Assembly (NCBI GenBank): GCA_008508345.1
Contig: QNGE01000738.1
Location: 40,484-104,483, forward strand
Source: Paragonimus westermani
Taxonomy: Eukaryota; Platyhelminthes; Trematoda; Plagiorchiida; Troglotrematidae
Reading direction: 5' to 3'
Length of the DNA: 64,000 nucleotides
This document shows positions 32,566 to 47,300 of this stretch, one piece after another. Below the pieces are notes generated by a model. It saw nothing but the letters and a program-made list of their open reading frames with translations, searched no databases and was not told where the DNA came from. Within the stretch, counting starts at the first letter, position 1. Every line of letters starts with the position of its first letter. A program made the translations under genes and the position numbers.

Positions 32566-35182
32566 GTTATTGCCAACAACGGAAGAAATGAGAAATATTA
32601 TTCGTGACACTATGGACTCATCGGAGTGAATGTTTTGCCCGAGACACACCCTATCCCACCCTGACCGTACCAGACACATTAGTTATTAATTCAGTTCAAA
32701 CTGTGGAACGGCCAATCAACTCATTTTGTGAAGGTGTGTTCGAGTAGAACTGAGCAGAAAGCCGACAGGAAGGCAACAGTCACAAAACAGTTTGCTAGAG
32801 ATAAACAAATTCACACACATCTAATCAATGAAGCATTTGTTGATAGGGTTTTGGAAGCGCTGACCTCAGTTGAGCGATTGTACTGTTTTCCGTGGCTACT
32901 GTGGTGTGCTCTGACAGTTTCAGCTATCATGATAGTGTGAAGGTCGGTAGGCGATGTCATTAGACACAGCTGATTTCGCATTTGGATGCACTGATAAGCA
33001 ATGTTCGACTGTGATTTATGCACCCGAACTGTGTGATGAACCCACACTAAAACAATGAGACCAGTCGATACACAAGGAAACATTATCAGAGTGAAAACAC
33101 ACTGAGAAGGCGGAAGCGAGAAGAAGGCCGAAATGTCCTAACAACCATAATATAGAGCTCAGAAAATGAAACATGAGGGATAAATACAACTTGCTGCCTG
33201 TTAACTCACCGACGTTAACGACTTACTCTCTTGTGAGTAATTGTCGTTTGACCAATTTGTGCGAGTTCGTCGTGCTTGATGATATTGAGGGTTACGTTGT
33301 GTCAAGAGGAGTGTTGTGCATCTCATCTGGTTTGTTTCATAGAAATTATAAACAGCTGATATTCTAAAGAAATAGAATTGTTGCAGAATTTAGTCTAATG
33401 TGCAATTGCGTCTTAAACATAGGTTATTCAAAACAGTGCTGTGTCTTCAAACTGGTCGGTGAGGTAGAAATTTATCTTTTCTGCGTTGTACTTTCAACCT
33501 TCTTTCATGTTGATGGTGACACATTGACACAAGGGAACTTCACGGTAGCTACTTTTATGAAAAATGACATAAAATTTTACACTCATTATCACTAGTATCG
33601 TTGAGACATGTTTGGAGCTTTGTTGACAAGAAGATGGTACAAACCACGGGAGTACGTACAGTGACCAGGTCAAATATCCTTACGATGTGCTCTGATATTC
33701 TGTGAACCGCCCAAATGACGAGATAGTAAGTAACTTAGAAGTTTGTCAGTTCAAGTAACCCTGATTCAACAGTAAAACTAACACTGCTATGAGGTTTATT
33801 AAATGGAAGGAAATATCGTCAACGTAAAGCCCATTGAATCCTCACGGTTTACATCAGCAGAACAGCTAACCACGTGCAAGTTTTGCCGTGAAGACGCACG
33901 CACATAGAAAGCCCAGTCATTATTCCGTTACTAGCTCACAGTGCGAAAGCAACTAAGCAGATTTCTTCTAATGCTAAGCCTATGATCACGTTAGACGTCT
34001 GCGTTCTTGTTCAGTGGGATATTCGGAAAAATAGAAAGAATATTTCTTCTTCTGTTGTGTTGAGAGTTTGTGAAACACCGACAGGTTTGAATCAGTCGCG
34101 CAAACTGTCTACAGCCAACTTTTTCCCGTTTGGTTTCAACAGCTGGCCCAGACAGCTTCCAAGCCTATGCTTGCTGCGGTGAATTATTCAAGGTTAAAAA
34201 TGAATGCCATGAAACGTCGTTCATACGAGCTTTAAAAAGCTCATGTGGTGTTGGGAAAGTCTTATGTTTAGAACGTAATCTTCCAGACACACGAGATATA
34301 GGGAGCGCGACCATTTGGCAGGATATGAGAAATTGTCTCATCCCCGAGTTTTCAAAAGCCATTAGTTTCATTTAAGTAAAAGATGGTGAGAACCCAGATG
34401 CGGACGGGAAAACTTGCCAAACGAAATAACCCTGGCATCTTGTGTATTCCACGGTCTCTAGTGAGTTGTTTGTCAACCAAAGTTGAAATAACCCATGATA
34501 TTGAATTAATGGGACATCACAAGCCAAGATGATCTAAGCTGCTGATGCTGCCGCAATATCTTCGGATTAACCAACTCATCTCGAGTTATTGAGGTTTGAC
34601 TAATACTATCTCGAAGAATACTTACTCCACGTAGTAAGTGAATAGATTGTGGATAACGTCTGTCAAATTACACTATCAGTGGAAAGCCAAGGGTACGGTA
34701 TAATCATATCAGCTGTCAAAGTATTTAGCTTTGAGACTCTATCAACTTGATCGGAAAATGATCTCGATCATTAGCATGGCTGATAAATTAGCGCCATATG
34801 GTGTTTGCACCACGATGACATTGTAGATATTTCCGTTGTGCTTCCAAAACCTGTAGACTCTGCTGACCACTGAGCATACCACTTTCTTCTCAGGGTTCTT
34901 TGGCTTTTAGCAATGGCTTGCGACCCTGTGCTCTGTTTAAATGAGCTTGGTAAAACTGGACATATCAGTTCCGTGGCTCTTGTACTACTTGAGCTCTGGG
35001 TAAAAAGCTTTGCAGTAGGACATTTTAATCTTCCTACCTGTGGTCAAACGAATGTTTTTGATTATTGGTACTCTAGCTAGGCGTTCGGATTTTAAGTTTC
35101 CTTGACGAAATTTATCCCCTCACTTTTCTCACCATCCCGTCTGCCGAATGCCAGCTATATGTAACTGGTTTTTCTGTTATAG

Positions 35183-35393
35183 GGAAGTTCAGCTGATGCG
35201 CGACTTGTTCACACCTTCCAACATGGATGGCCGCATTCCATCTCAGGTTTCCAAAATGCACGGATCGGCACTCCACAAACTGTTTTGTCCTTATGTGGAC
35301 TCAACAAGCAAAGACAGTTTGAATGGGAAATCGAACCGGCAGCGTGATGATTACGAGATGAATCGCAAATTCACTCGGTCAACTGTCCTGTGA
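35183..35393 (+). other. Candidate coding exon, unknown product
   Basis: A pyrimidine-rich acceptor (GGTTTTTCTGTTATAG) ends at 35182. It opens into a frame of about 69 codons rich in polar residues (starts EVQLMRDLFTPSN) and ends at TGA 35391-35393, so it could be a terminal exon. No family was recognised and no partner exon was proven. Confidence 0.22.
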
Positions 35394-38300
35394 GCGTCGT
35401 TTGTGATAACACAGTTTACGTGCAATTGATTTGTCACTATGTTTCGCACCATCACTTTGAGCGGACACTTTGGATTGTCAGTTAGCACTGATTGCTTACG
35501 CGGACACTCGAACTTTCTCTATGACGCTTATTGATGCGCACTGTCCATAACCTACTACTTTCTTATTGGGACCCATCAGCTGCAGATAATCTGCACGGAG
35601 AGTGAACCAGTGGATTTTCGTGCGAAGTACAAGTTGCACATCTGTTACCTCCAAATTCTCTTCCACAGGTGACGTTTGTGGGATTAGTGGCCCAGCAGGT
35701 AAGAGCTTGAGAGTCAGCATCCAAAAATATTCTGAACTGTCCAAGGTATCTACAGAATGAGGGACGCATTAATTGTGGTGAACTCTTGTTAAGCACATAA
35801 AGGATCCGGGACGACATAACCGGACTAACTTAATGTGCCCTTCAAACGCATACTGGCAAATTACTAACAGAAGTCTGTTAGCCATGAAGCTGACTACGTC
35901 TATTCAACTCACGGGTTGTTTACAAGCGAAACCTCGAGAAATAATCCCCCCCACGTGAATGAAACTATCCAATGGATCCAAACTGTCGGAACTGAAAGCA
36001 TGGTGTACAGACTCACCAGTTACATATTGTAAGCAATGATTATCCTGCAACTTACGAAAAATCAATGGTAAAAAGCACACGGATCGCAGAGTTTGCCACT
36101 TCTACTGACAAGTAATCATCTATTTGTTTAGTGAATGGTTTACACCACTCATAAGTGATTTAAAACGTTCACAAATCTTCCAATTAGAATGCTGAAGAAA
36201 CTATGTAGTGAAAAATAAACTGGTTGACTGAACATTTGTATCAACATAAATGGGACTTGTAAGGTCTTATGGTTAGTGGAGATTCCAAATACCAGCAACC
36301 TAGAAGATTCCATCGATCACTCGATGATTATATTGAACGTATTTGTACAAGTATCTTTCTTAAATGAGTTATTTCATAGAACAATCCCGTCAACAGAATT
36401 AATCAGAGTTAGGTGAAAAACGAGGTGATCCATCGGTTTGTTTAATTCGTTAATTCTGTTACTAGTTAGTTTGTTCCGAGCATAACTTACTGGCATATAC
36501 CTCACAAGGAACCTTAAGGAGTTGACCTAGCTCGGTACTAACAGGTCTGTACTTCCGACCAGGAAATGACTAGGAAATGCGAATGATAAAAGCACAAAAC
36601 TTTGCTTAACTTCAAACTCGTACGAAATGAAATGAACAGAATGTCCGGCTAGGTACTTTATCTAACCAAGCGGTTTAAACAACTTAAAAAACGCTCCTTG
36701 AAATTGAAAAGGCTAAACATGGAATGAAATACACTAATGTCACCACATCATCGTCTGGAATCAATTCGTTGCGAACTAAACACAACGGGATATAACGCTG
36801 TTTCGTGAAATTGAAGGTGTGCTGAAAATCCGTCTTCGTTGTGACCTGTTGAACCAATCATCAGTGGTTTACCTTAATTTTCCAATTCACTCTATTCTAT
36901 CTAGTTACGGGTGACCTTTTCAATGGCTACAAAATTCGCCGTTATCAGACCATTCTGATTATTACTGCTTCCATTAAAGGAAGACTTTAGTTGGTTGCTT
37001 CTAGTAACCACCAACTTCACAAACACTTACTGTTAAGTCTGTTGGCGGATACAGATTTATCAGTGAATTTTGGGTCTCCCAAATGACTAAAACTTGTGTA
37101 CAAGTGCACATCAACGAGGAAAGTTGGACAGTACATCCGGCGTATAATTATAACACAATTGCCTTAGACTGCACCCTGTAAGAAGGAGGTTTCTGTTAGC
37201 CTGACCACATCCTGGAAAATGGCGTTTGGCTTTCGACATCTGGTATAATTGATAGTAAGTATTCAGTCGACAGAGGAGTTTTATGTTCTGGTGCTACGCT
37301 GCTCCTTCGTGAACGTATTTCATTTCGCTGCAAACACTGTTAAGCGTTTCTCAATATTCACTTGCAAATGTGAGCTGATTCTATTTCCTCGAAGTTATTC
37401 ATCTACCTTTGATCGAAGTCGTGATATTTATCGTACGAAGTTTCGTATATCTGAGTGAGCTGTTTTTGCGAAACTAAGTGGGATGAATCGACATTGGTAT
37501 GTTTCAGAGTTCTCTCTCAGTAACATGCAGTGTCGTGCAAGATTAGCTAACTTCTTCGAAATTATGATTCGGATGTTGCTATTTTTCGTTCTGACATACA
37601 TCAATAGAGAAATTAGAATAGAGTATATGAGTTAGTACAAGTGGGTTTTCAAATCTAGACCGGAAGAGTATATTCACTACAAAGTCATACCGCTGGTATG
37701 AGTCCAGAATGCAAGTACAGTTGAATCCGTTTTGAAACTGATGATGTTTTGAAACTGGTGTACATTGTGCGAAATATATTTATGAAGTCAATGGTTCTAC
37801 AGTTGCCTGTTTGATAACTAATCCCGAAAACTCACATTTTGCACGAATATGTGAAAATGTAGAAATCAGTGCTCGGCACAACAAAATTCACGCTGCTCTT
37901 ACCAGAAAAAAAAAGATATAAACAGATGACCCTTTCTGAAAACCTGCTGAATTCTGACACTCAATAGAGGTAAAATTCTACCCAGTTTTGTTCTTACAGA
38001 AGTTATCGACCACACATCTTTATTTCAGTTTTGCGTAAACAAATATTTTTTACAGAGTGCTCACGCGTCACATTTAAAAGTATTGTGAATCGTTACATCA
38101 GCTGGCTGAATTATTTATCGTTACTCTGACGACTGTTCTGGAGTGGACCATGAATGCCATCGGATTTTTAGATCGATGTGAACATTCATCCTGGAACTAG
38201 TGTTTTTGTGTGTGCAATCTTCGAGAGTTTGCAATGGAGGAGGTTTTCTGATGTTGGTTTATGTGGTGATTTGCGTACACAGAGTAACTGGTTCAAGATA

Positions 38301-41300
38301 AACAACACCAATAAACGTTAATGCCTGGCGAATATACCATCATTTCCAATTCTATAAACTTCCACCTCAACCAGGAGTGCAATAAGATGCGATTTTCTGA
38401 TAATGTTTATTTGTCGCATGTATAAAAATGTTTAACATGTATTGATATTCATGATTAACCAAACTTATTTGGGTTACTCAGTGAGATCAAGCACCAGAGA
38501 ATTTTGGTGGCTTTTAAAAGGATAAAAAGAGGGCTTTGAGTTAACAAAGAATCAGATACACAGCCGCCAATCTTCAATTGTTGCGCGTTTATTACAAGCG
38601 TTTCGGGTGGATTAAATTTATGGTTAATATTTAATATACGTTGTTCACCAGATGAAGTTCTTAATTCTTCAAATGTAGACATCCCGTTTTTATTGCCATC
38701 TTTGGTATAGTGCGATATGACCGTATTTAATTGTTGTAACTAGATTTACGATTCGTTATACGACGGAAAACAGAACGACGGATAGTTGTGATGAACGAAG
38801 AAATATGGAGCGTACGCGGTCACTTAGTATCTTCCCAGCTAATTCATCCACCCAAGGCTACCATATGAACGTAGTGAAAAGACTGGCTTACAAACAGAGC
38901 CTCTTTACATCGCTCAGCTCGAAAGCCTGGCCACAAACCCACTCATATTTATGGGATTTGCGACTGGCAACAAAACATGGTCAAAAGAATGGATCAGACA
39001 AAAATCTAGACAATACAGAGTAGGTATGCAGTAGGAATGACAACAATTTTCATGAGGACTGGGGACGCCCGTGAAGACCGTAGAAGTGTATGACCATGAA
39101 AACGGTGAAGGTCACTGACAAGTGTGCTTTGTTTGTCTTTTTGTCACAATGTTTTTGGGGAACTGGCGATGTCCCCGACGCTAACTGATGACCAGTTCTA
39201 CCTGATACTTATTCATATAAGAGTTTTACTAGTGGTCCGTACACTTCCGTATAGCGGCAATCTTTGGAACATAACAGACAGGGTACGTTTCATATCATAT
39301 AGTAATCATCGCCAGAACTAGTGCATGGTTGCGGTAAATTCACTGAACTGTATGGTAAGAATTTCTGTTCCTTTAAGTTGCAACTATCGTAGCTCGTGCA
39401 GCAATGTAGTCCCTCTTTTGATTACTTCGCATGTTCTCTGTTTTCCTGAAAACCACCGTATCTCTAGGATACAATGATTTTGAACGCCAGAGTTATGAAT
39501 CGGGTGCGATCTGATCAGTCCATTTGCTCCAATAATGACCGAATCCGCGTCGTTCTGCCTCTAGTCATTACGACAGAAAGTCACAAAATAAAGCTGCTTT
39601 TAAGAGACTCTCATCTTAAGATGGTACACGATTTACCGCGCACCACCTACTTCGTCCCAGAGGAGCAAGTAGAGCATCCTGCTAATAACTGAGGTGGTCG
39701 CAATAAGATTAAGGCACCCAGATTCCCTTGTTCAGAAGCAGCTCGTTTGCAGCTTATTCCAACCACTTCCAGCTGCGTACACCCAACGAATGCGGCAACT
39801 TCGTCCAGCCCATCCAGTCCAATGCAGTTGATACCGAACAACTGAAACCCACGTGATATCTGATCAGAACGAGATAATTAAACTTGTGTTTTAAACAAAA
39901 CTGAGCAGGAACCGAAACGTAGCACGCCACTGACTACAGCCGAATGTCACTGGTTTGTCAACTTTGGAAATAAAAACACGATAATTGGGAACTCAGGCTG
40001 ATTAACCGTAAGCTACATGAATACAAGCAAGCGCACTCGAATGACTCATAGATCAAATGAGCTTTATGTTTTACCAAACAGCCTCCTACCGTTTTCATTC
40101 ATGCATCCGAAGGGCATCTAGCGTAGTTGTGGACATTTCAAAGAAACTTGTGTAAAGCTTGTTCATGGTGGGTTGCATGAATCCTTGCCCATTAAAGCAG
40201 GCGGAAAATAAACAGTTTGCTCGTCGGCTGTCCGAGAAAACAGTGACCCATTCGAATAGTTTTCCCTCCATTTTTGAACTGGACATCAAACTCCTTCACA
40301 ATTTCAGTGATCGTCAGACTAGTCTATAATATAGACAGACATCAACCATCGTTCAGATTTCCCTTAAATTACAGTAGCGAATAAGAAGGCCTATGTAAAA
40401 ATCCACCGTGTTCGCAAGACCCCATGTCTTTTGGTTACGTCACGGCAGAAATGTAATTAATCGTCTTCTTCAACTGCAAGCCAATTCGAAGAACTGGTTA
40501 ACATCTGTCATACCCCTCCCTCAATTCTTTTTTTATATAACCTGATTGAACGAATGATCTATGATCGGTCTCCTTGTTTCTCAGATGTACCCATCTTCAG
40601 GCTTCTAATGTCATTTTATAAGAACGAAAACTAAGTTCGGTGTGAGGCTACAGGAACGACGTAGGTGGTCCTACTCCTAATTTAGCTGCGTTGATTTCAG
40701 AACAGCTTCTTGTCTTGGTCTGTTTTGTTACAACGATTTTCTATTTTGTTCTAAGGCAGTCCAACTGGGGCGTTTACCAAGTAATGAACACATTTTTAAC
40801 TGGGTGCGGTTGTGTATTAGGTTGACACATCGACGATCAGTAAGCTTCTTGAGAAACATTTCCCGCCGAGTGTTGTGTGCTGCGGAGAAATTAGGAACGC
40901 AAGTAGTATCAACGCTCAGATAAATAGTGTTTCAACTAATGAAGAACTTTGGATTACGAGTGACGATATTACAAGCTGTTTTAGTTACACCAAAGTCACT
41001 GCTGATCAGAGTATACCAAATCCCATTCACCTATAAACTTTCCACTCCCCTCTGGGTCTATTTTCATTGTGCAATATCACTTAATCAGCTACTGGTCAAG
41101 GATGCTAATTCGTATCGATCGCAAATACAACATGAAACATTCGAAGACGTCCGATAAATGGTCTGCTCCAATCTTTTAACTTAATTTTCTTCAAGTCTGA
41201 TAATCGTAATTAAGTCAGGTGCATGAAATTCGAGCATAGGTCCGTTTACTCCTCATCTGTTGGTTCTGAAAAACGATCATGATCACAATACAAACTCTCA

Positions 41301-44288
41301 CATCCGCTAAGAGAAACTGAAAATTAACAAGCAATAATCGGTTAACAATTCACTGGCAGTAAAGTAGCTCTACAGATTGCGCTTTTATTGGCGTCTTGCA
41401 GTGTGCAGATCACAAGTCACTATTTCTCATTTTTGGTTCCAAGAAAGGTATTTGAATCTGCTGCAGTGAAAAAGTGTTCTGTGGTGACCTGAGTGTCTAG
41501 TAAACCCAGCAAACGATGCACAAATGGTAGCTGAAAGAAAAATGATTACATAAATACTTTAGATTTTCTTTATGGAAAACGGTATACAAAATTATTTTTG
41601 TGGGGTTCTTCGAGCCCATGCATGAGTGTCCCTCTCAAATCTGTGTTTTGATTAGGGTTCAAATACCTCGTGTGTATGATTCGGATCGCATCGAGTCATA
41701 TCGATCTGAAACCTTCCAGCTGGATAAGTACCTATATCTGACCGCGAGTGTGTTTGTGTTATCACTGGCTGTTCAACGTTAACGAGAAATAGCCAGCGAG
41801 GGAATATACGAATCACAGACACGAAGCACAGAGCGTAACGATACCCGAAAACCCCAGAAGAACACATAAAATGTTGACTTTTAGTCAAGCATGTACTCAC
41901 TCTCAAACCAAGGACAAAATAAAAGACTGGCATCTGCGCATTTATGGTTTTTGAACAGTCCTGATGAATCCCACCTGGATTGGTGTATTAAAAGAAGAAG
42001 GGGCCAATCAGAGCGGGAGGAGAAACGTGCGATGAAATTAAGTTTTAGCATTTTATGGCCCGAAAAGAAAAATTCAGATTCACAAATTATTTTCCCAAGA
42101 TATATCAAAAAATGAACCATTTTTGGGGAAAAAAGACTTCCCAACACTTCGAATGTGGGGAGCGATTGTTAGACTGACGACATTGTTCCCACACGCATGC
42201 ACATGGCGGCAGTGAGCATGACCCAGACCTAATTGTGTGAGATGTGGATGAAGCAGGATGTCATAAATGATACACTGCGTTATAACACAGCTACGAAGAA
42301 ACATGCATTTGAGCCGCATTACCGATGTAAACGGGACTTCAGTCAGCTTGATGTTTTTCCACAATTCACTCAATCACCCATTATTGTGAAAGAAAACATG
42401 ATTGCAACGCCCAACGGAGTCAAGGACGGTGCCCACTGGGCTGTTACTGATGCTGTTCAAACATTGTGCATTTACCTGCAAAAAGTTCAGCCGAGTACTG
42501 AAAATGACAAGATGGTTCTGTAGGTCTACCAGCATATTTGAAAAGCTTGGTCAGCCTCTCGGTTGAGTAAGGAGATGTACCCACGCTTCTACGTTTGAAA
42601 AGTTGTAGGTGTTCACAACGCGCTGACTGCTTGCAGGTAACGTAGTAGTTTCAGTGCCGCTTCCATAGGTTATAAGTAAAACGTCCCAAAATTGGTGATA
42701 TGAAGTCCCCTCCATGCAGTCTTGTTCACAGGCTTGACCTAAATCTTGTGATACAAGACAGGGTCTCCTAAGATCCCACTGAAGTTCTCTCAGCATCCTA
42801 TCTCTACTCAACATGCTGCCGATTACATCTGTACATCGACTTTCCTGATCAAATGGGAAAAATGATGCAATTCGTTGTTGTCAAAACTTGGTCTGAATGA
42901 CGTAATTCTTTCCAAAGGAAACAAGCGATGGCAACCAACTCAGGTTAACATCTTTAACAATTGCTTCGTGAGTTCAGGTTTCCTGATATGGTTGCCTCCG
43001 AAAATGATAAGTATTTAGCACCTGAACGGTGTAAACAGCTTGGAGGTTCGAGTAACGTCGAACATGCGGATTATTTCTTGTACATCTCTAGTTAAAAGAC
43101 CAAGGGGAACGTTTGTAGACAGCTCAAAGCAGATGCTTATTCAGGGCTTAATAGATAACCGACGACTTTGCTCAACAACGTTCGTTCATCTACGGTATAA
43201 TATGTGGCCGGATGTCAGATATCTCATTATCAACTAAAGTAATATTTGGAGGGGGGGCTAGCGACTGCACAAGGTCCGTGAGACTTTTAGATTCTCTGTA
43301 TCAAGGGTATATATGGAATGAAGATTTTTCAGCTGAGTCGGCCAAAAGTTCATTTACAGCCATATTTCCATTCAATAGGAAAATTGACGAAGACTGTTGA
43401 CAGTTCTACCGGAAATATTGCTTCATACTGTTTTTAATAATATGGTTGATGGTTATTGCTGACTTCCACCTAATTCTGAACTTTTAAAATATTGATAGAC
43501 AGCTCATTAGTAGGCGGTTCGATGATGAGGCGTGAACAACTAAATTTATTCTGACCTCAAATTATCTTCATTTATATCGACTTACTCAATGCGCACTGGA
43601 CATCTACTTAGGATGCATGAAAATTTCACCGTTCCTGCTCAGTATGGCAGAAAAAAGCGGTGTGCCAGTGTACCTAGCAGTTCAAGACTCCTCAGCGTTA
43701 CTCTGCAGTGACTATGCTGAATTTCTTCCAGGCTAATTAGACACCGTAACGTGATAGCAATAGAACTATAGCCTAACCACGTTTCACCTGAAAACTCGAG
43801 TGTTCACGAATACAAACGCGGCAACCTGAACTGCTCCTAAACCGACTGTAAACAGTTGGTCAGTCTTAAGGTTCGGTTCTTTAAACAGCGCAAAGTCTAC
43901 TGTATCAGACAAGGTGGAAAATTTAACAGAAGCCAAACCGAGTACAGGAAGGTATTAAAAGTGGGATTTAGTGAATATGAAATACATATTGTTCTTGTTA
44001 ACACATCAGTTGGTTTTGTGCTGACCTATAGTGGTTCTAACCTAAATGTAGATCATTTTTCCATCTTGACTAAGTTTACAAGAGACGCCCGTCGGCGGAG
44101 AAACCATTTTTTAATATCAAACCCGTCACGCTTACCGGTAGTTAGAACACAGTGAATCTTCTGGTATGTATATTGAAGTAACGCGCCCACGGACTTCTGC
44201 AGCTTACACCGGCACAGCGATTGATTGGTTGGAGTCCGGCAAACTACTAAAAGTTTATAGCCAACCTTGTAAATCTGCTTCTTCTGTT

Positions 44289-44312
44289 TGTGTATGACAT
44301 TGTGTATGACAT
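44289..44312. repeat. 12-bp tandem duplication
   Basis: TGTGTATGACAT occurs twice in direct succession without a mismatch. Confidence 0.7.
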
Positions 44313-47300
44313 TCATTGTAAGCAACTCGTAAAATCCGAAAACACAATGGTCTTTATCTAATTGGGTTAAAATTGAAGAAATCGTGGGATGGGTTTTTAC
44401 CGGTTCTGTTTGTTAATCAGATTTTCATTTGGTAAAAATTGTTTGCACAAGCTAGATGGCAAGTGTTAACTGTTCCCTAATACTCCAGAATCACGAAAAG
44501 AGATCAACCTCCATGGATTTTCGGAAAATATTTAGGCTACTCACTTTTGCTGCCAGTTGTCTCAACATTGATTTCCATTTTGTACATACTGTCATACAGA
44601 TCAGCTCTTTTGATGTTGCACTGAAAGGCACTCAGTGAAATGAAAAATATTTTGCATGTTTCTCATTTTCTCTTCATTAGTACTTCATCAAAGTGTTTGT
44701 ACACAAGGTCTTGTCAGATGAGAGGGTGCCTTTCAGGTTAACTGATAGATATTTTCCCTACTAGACAAGAAACCATTGTCTGCAAACATTGTTGGCTAAG
44801 ATATTTATTAATGCTGCTGACAGTGGCAGTTTAAAGTCTAAACTGACCACAAATGTTTGTTAGCAATTTTTACCAGAGGTGAACGGAGTTCATCATTTGC
44901 TCATCAAAATCACATAGACAGGCAGTGGCTGAAAACTGTAGGCTTCCTATTGTCACCGTCATTGGCAGTTCCACTGTTGATGCGTCGCACCAATTTCCTT
45001 CAGCTAGCCGAAGGATGGGGAGTAGTGAACTGTCAGAGTTAAGCAACCCCCGTGGATTATAAACGTAACACATAATAGGAACGATAAATTATAACAGTTG
45101 ATGTATAAGGACTGTTAGCCGTGGACAGCAAACTGTGTCCCGACAACCAAATGGGCTTTAGAAGTTGCACAGTTCACAGATACTAACTTAGCTTGTCTGG
45201 TGGTTACACTTTCGTGCTTCCACTTTAGTTCGCCAGACTAAATATGTCAGCATTCGTTTGCCGCACACCCGGAAGTGAACATTATGAAGAATCTTGGACA
45301 GTTTTACGGTTGGTGGCCAAATGTTGGTCTGACTACTGATGAGTTTTGAACATTCTTCAAAAACAACCAGAAGAAATGATGAGAAAACTCATCGAAACCA
45401 GTACACTTGTGGTGTTTGGTAGGGTAATGATGGAAAGGAACATACCAGGAATATTTTGGTTTTATTAACAGAATAACCTATTTGCTTCTAGCTGATGCTT
45501 GACGTGATTATTCTAATGTTTACCCATACTCGTATCAACTAAGCCTGCGATTATGAAAACTCGAGCTTTCATTATGACCTTCAAGATCCCCCGAATCAAC
45601 TTGTACCGACGATGAAATTCCCTTCTTAGACGTGGACTTTCGGTGACTGTTTCACAACAATGACAAACACAACGTGCCTTCTCGAACTTATTTTTCCGCG
45701 CCAAATATGAAAGTCGACCAGTCAGGCGGAGTCCTCTGAGGTAGCACTTAGAGACAATGCGATCGAAATTGGGCTGGAATATATTTGAAAAATCAGTACC
45801 CTCAACAGAATGAAAAGAGATCTCTTTATTAGCCGATATAAAACAGAGGTACGATTACTTTGGCATCACTAACGTATTGACATTGAATGAAGGCAAGAAA
45901 ATTGTGTGTACAGTTAGATACCAGTGAGAAGTGTCCATGAAGAAATCTGGTGCGGTTTGTACACACAAGAGAGACCGATAGCCCATGACAGTGAGTAACT
46001 CTACGGGAAGCTATCCAAGTCCACAGATGCCTGACGGAAACATTATGTGTCGGTATTCAGACCAAGCTTGAGCCTGCTTCGTGGAATTCTGAGCCAACTC
46101 GGCTGACAGATAATTTCAGCTCAAAAACCAATCCGAAATATTTCAATTTAACAAGAACATCCAGGGACACACATAGCAGAGAGGCGCCACGGATGGCCGC
46201 AAAGTGTACTCAGGCCAGTCAACCACTAGGTGTTTAAAGCATATTGTGTTCTCCTAGAAAGAACACGTTGCATTTATGCTGCCGAACGATTTACACACTT
46301 TGATCCTATTATGTTTCATGAAAACTGACCATTTCACCCAACTGTTCTATCTGTTGTTGGTTATGACTGTTGACCGTTAAATCGTTTGTAGAACTTTTTC
46401 AACTAGCGTGCATGTTTTCAGTATATTTGCTTGGGTGCTGGGTCTGGTTGTATTGTTTGTGATATCGACTAGAGCTTCACTTTGTGATGAGCATTAAACA
46501 AAGCATTCAACACGCTAACCAGATACGGTTTCAGGAGGCTATCATCTGTGAAACAATTATCACCTAGACCATAGTTGCCTCGGCTGCCTTTATTTAAAAC
46601 GATGTGTTTAAAGCCAAACATGTACTCCCTAGCTACATGAAAAGCTATGCCATTTGTGATAGTTTAAGATTAATCGTTTCAAACTGAAAAATCGGTGATT
46701 TTGCTGCTTAAGTCTTTACTGCCTTTTATTTGGTCACTGGCTTGTCACGAAATTTATCCACTATGTTGTTCTTTGTCTACCTGTAAGCTCTACCTATGTA
46801 ATGCATTGATTCATCTGCCTTGTCTATCCTCTACCGTAGTGACTTAAGCCATAAATTTTAAAACAATTGTACACGAACAATGATTAGCATTTCGAGATGT
46901 TTATTAGGTACCACATCAAAATCTCCGTTCAATATGATGTGGTGATAAATGGGCTCGAGTTTGAGAGCTATCCTATGCGCTTAAATTTTCCGTAAAGAAA
47001 AAAGACAGACGCATGGATCAGCATATTTTACATATTATAAAACAGTTGGTTGACGCGATTGCAGCTTCCAAAAAAACGATCCATTTACAAAACTTTGCAG
47101 ATTGAGTGCACCGTAGGTTTTTTGATCGGACGACTTATAAATCATACATCAGTCTAAAACTTAGCGTGTCCTATCCACCGATTTCTAGAACACCCACAAA
47201 CATGCGAAGTTGTTCACACAAACACACCAGCATATCCACCGAGGCCCCATTACAAAATAGGCCAACTGGAAACATCGATAGTTCATAATCAGTCTGTTAA

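Noticed and set aside
11430..34115. 16-base string CGCAAACTGTCTACAG shared by about 11430 and 34100
   Set aside because: A match of this length is roughly what chance allows in 64 kb, and the flanks do not match.
37739..37760. CTGATGA followed closely by GAAAC
   Set aside because: The eight bases between cannot form stem II; chance co-occurrence.
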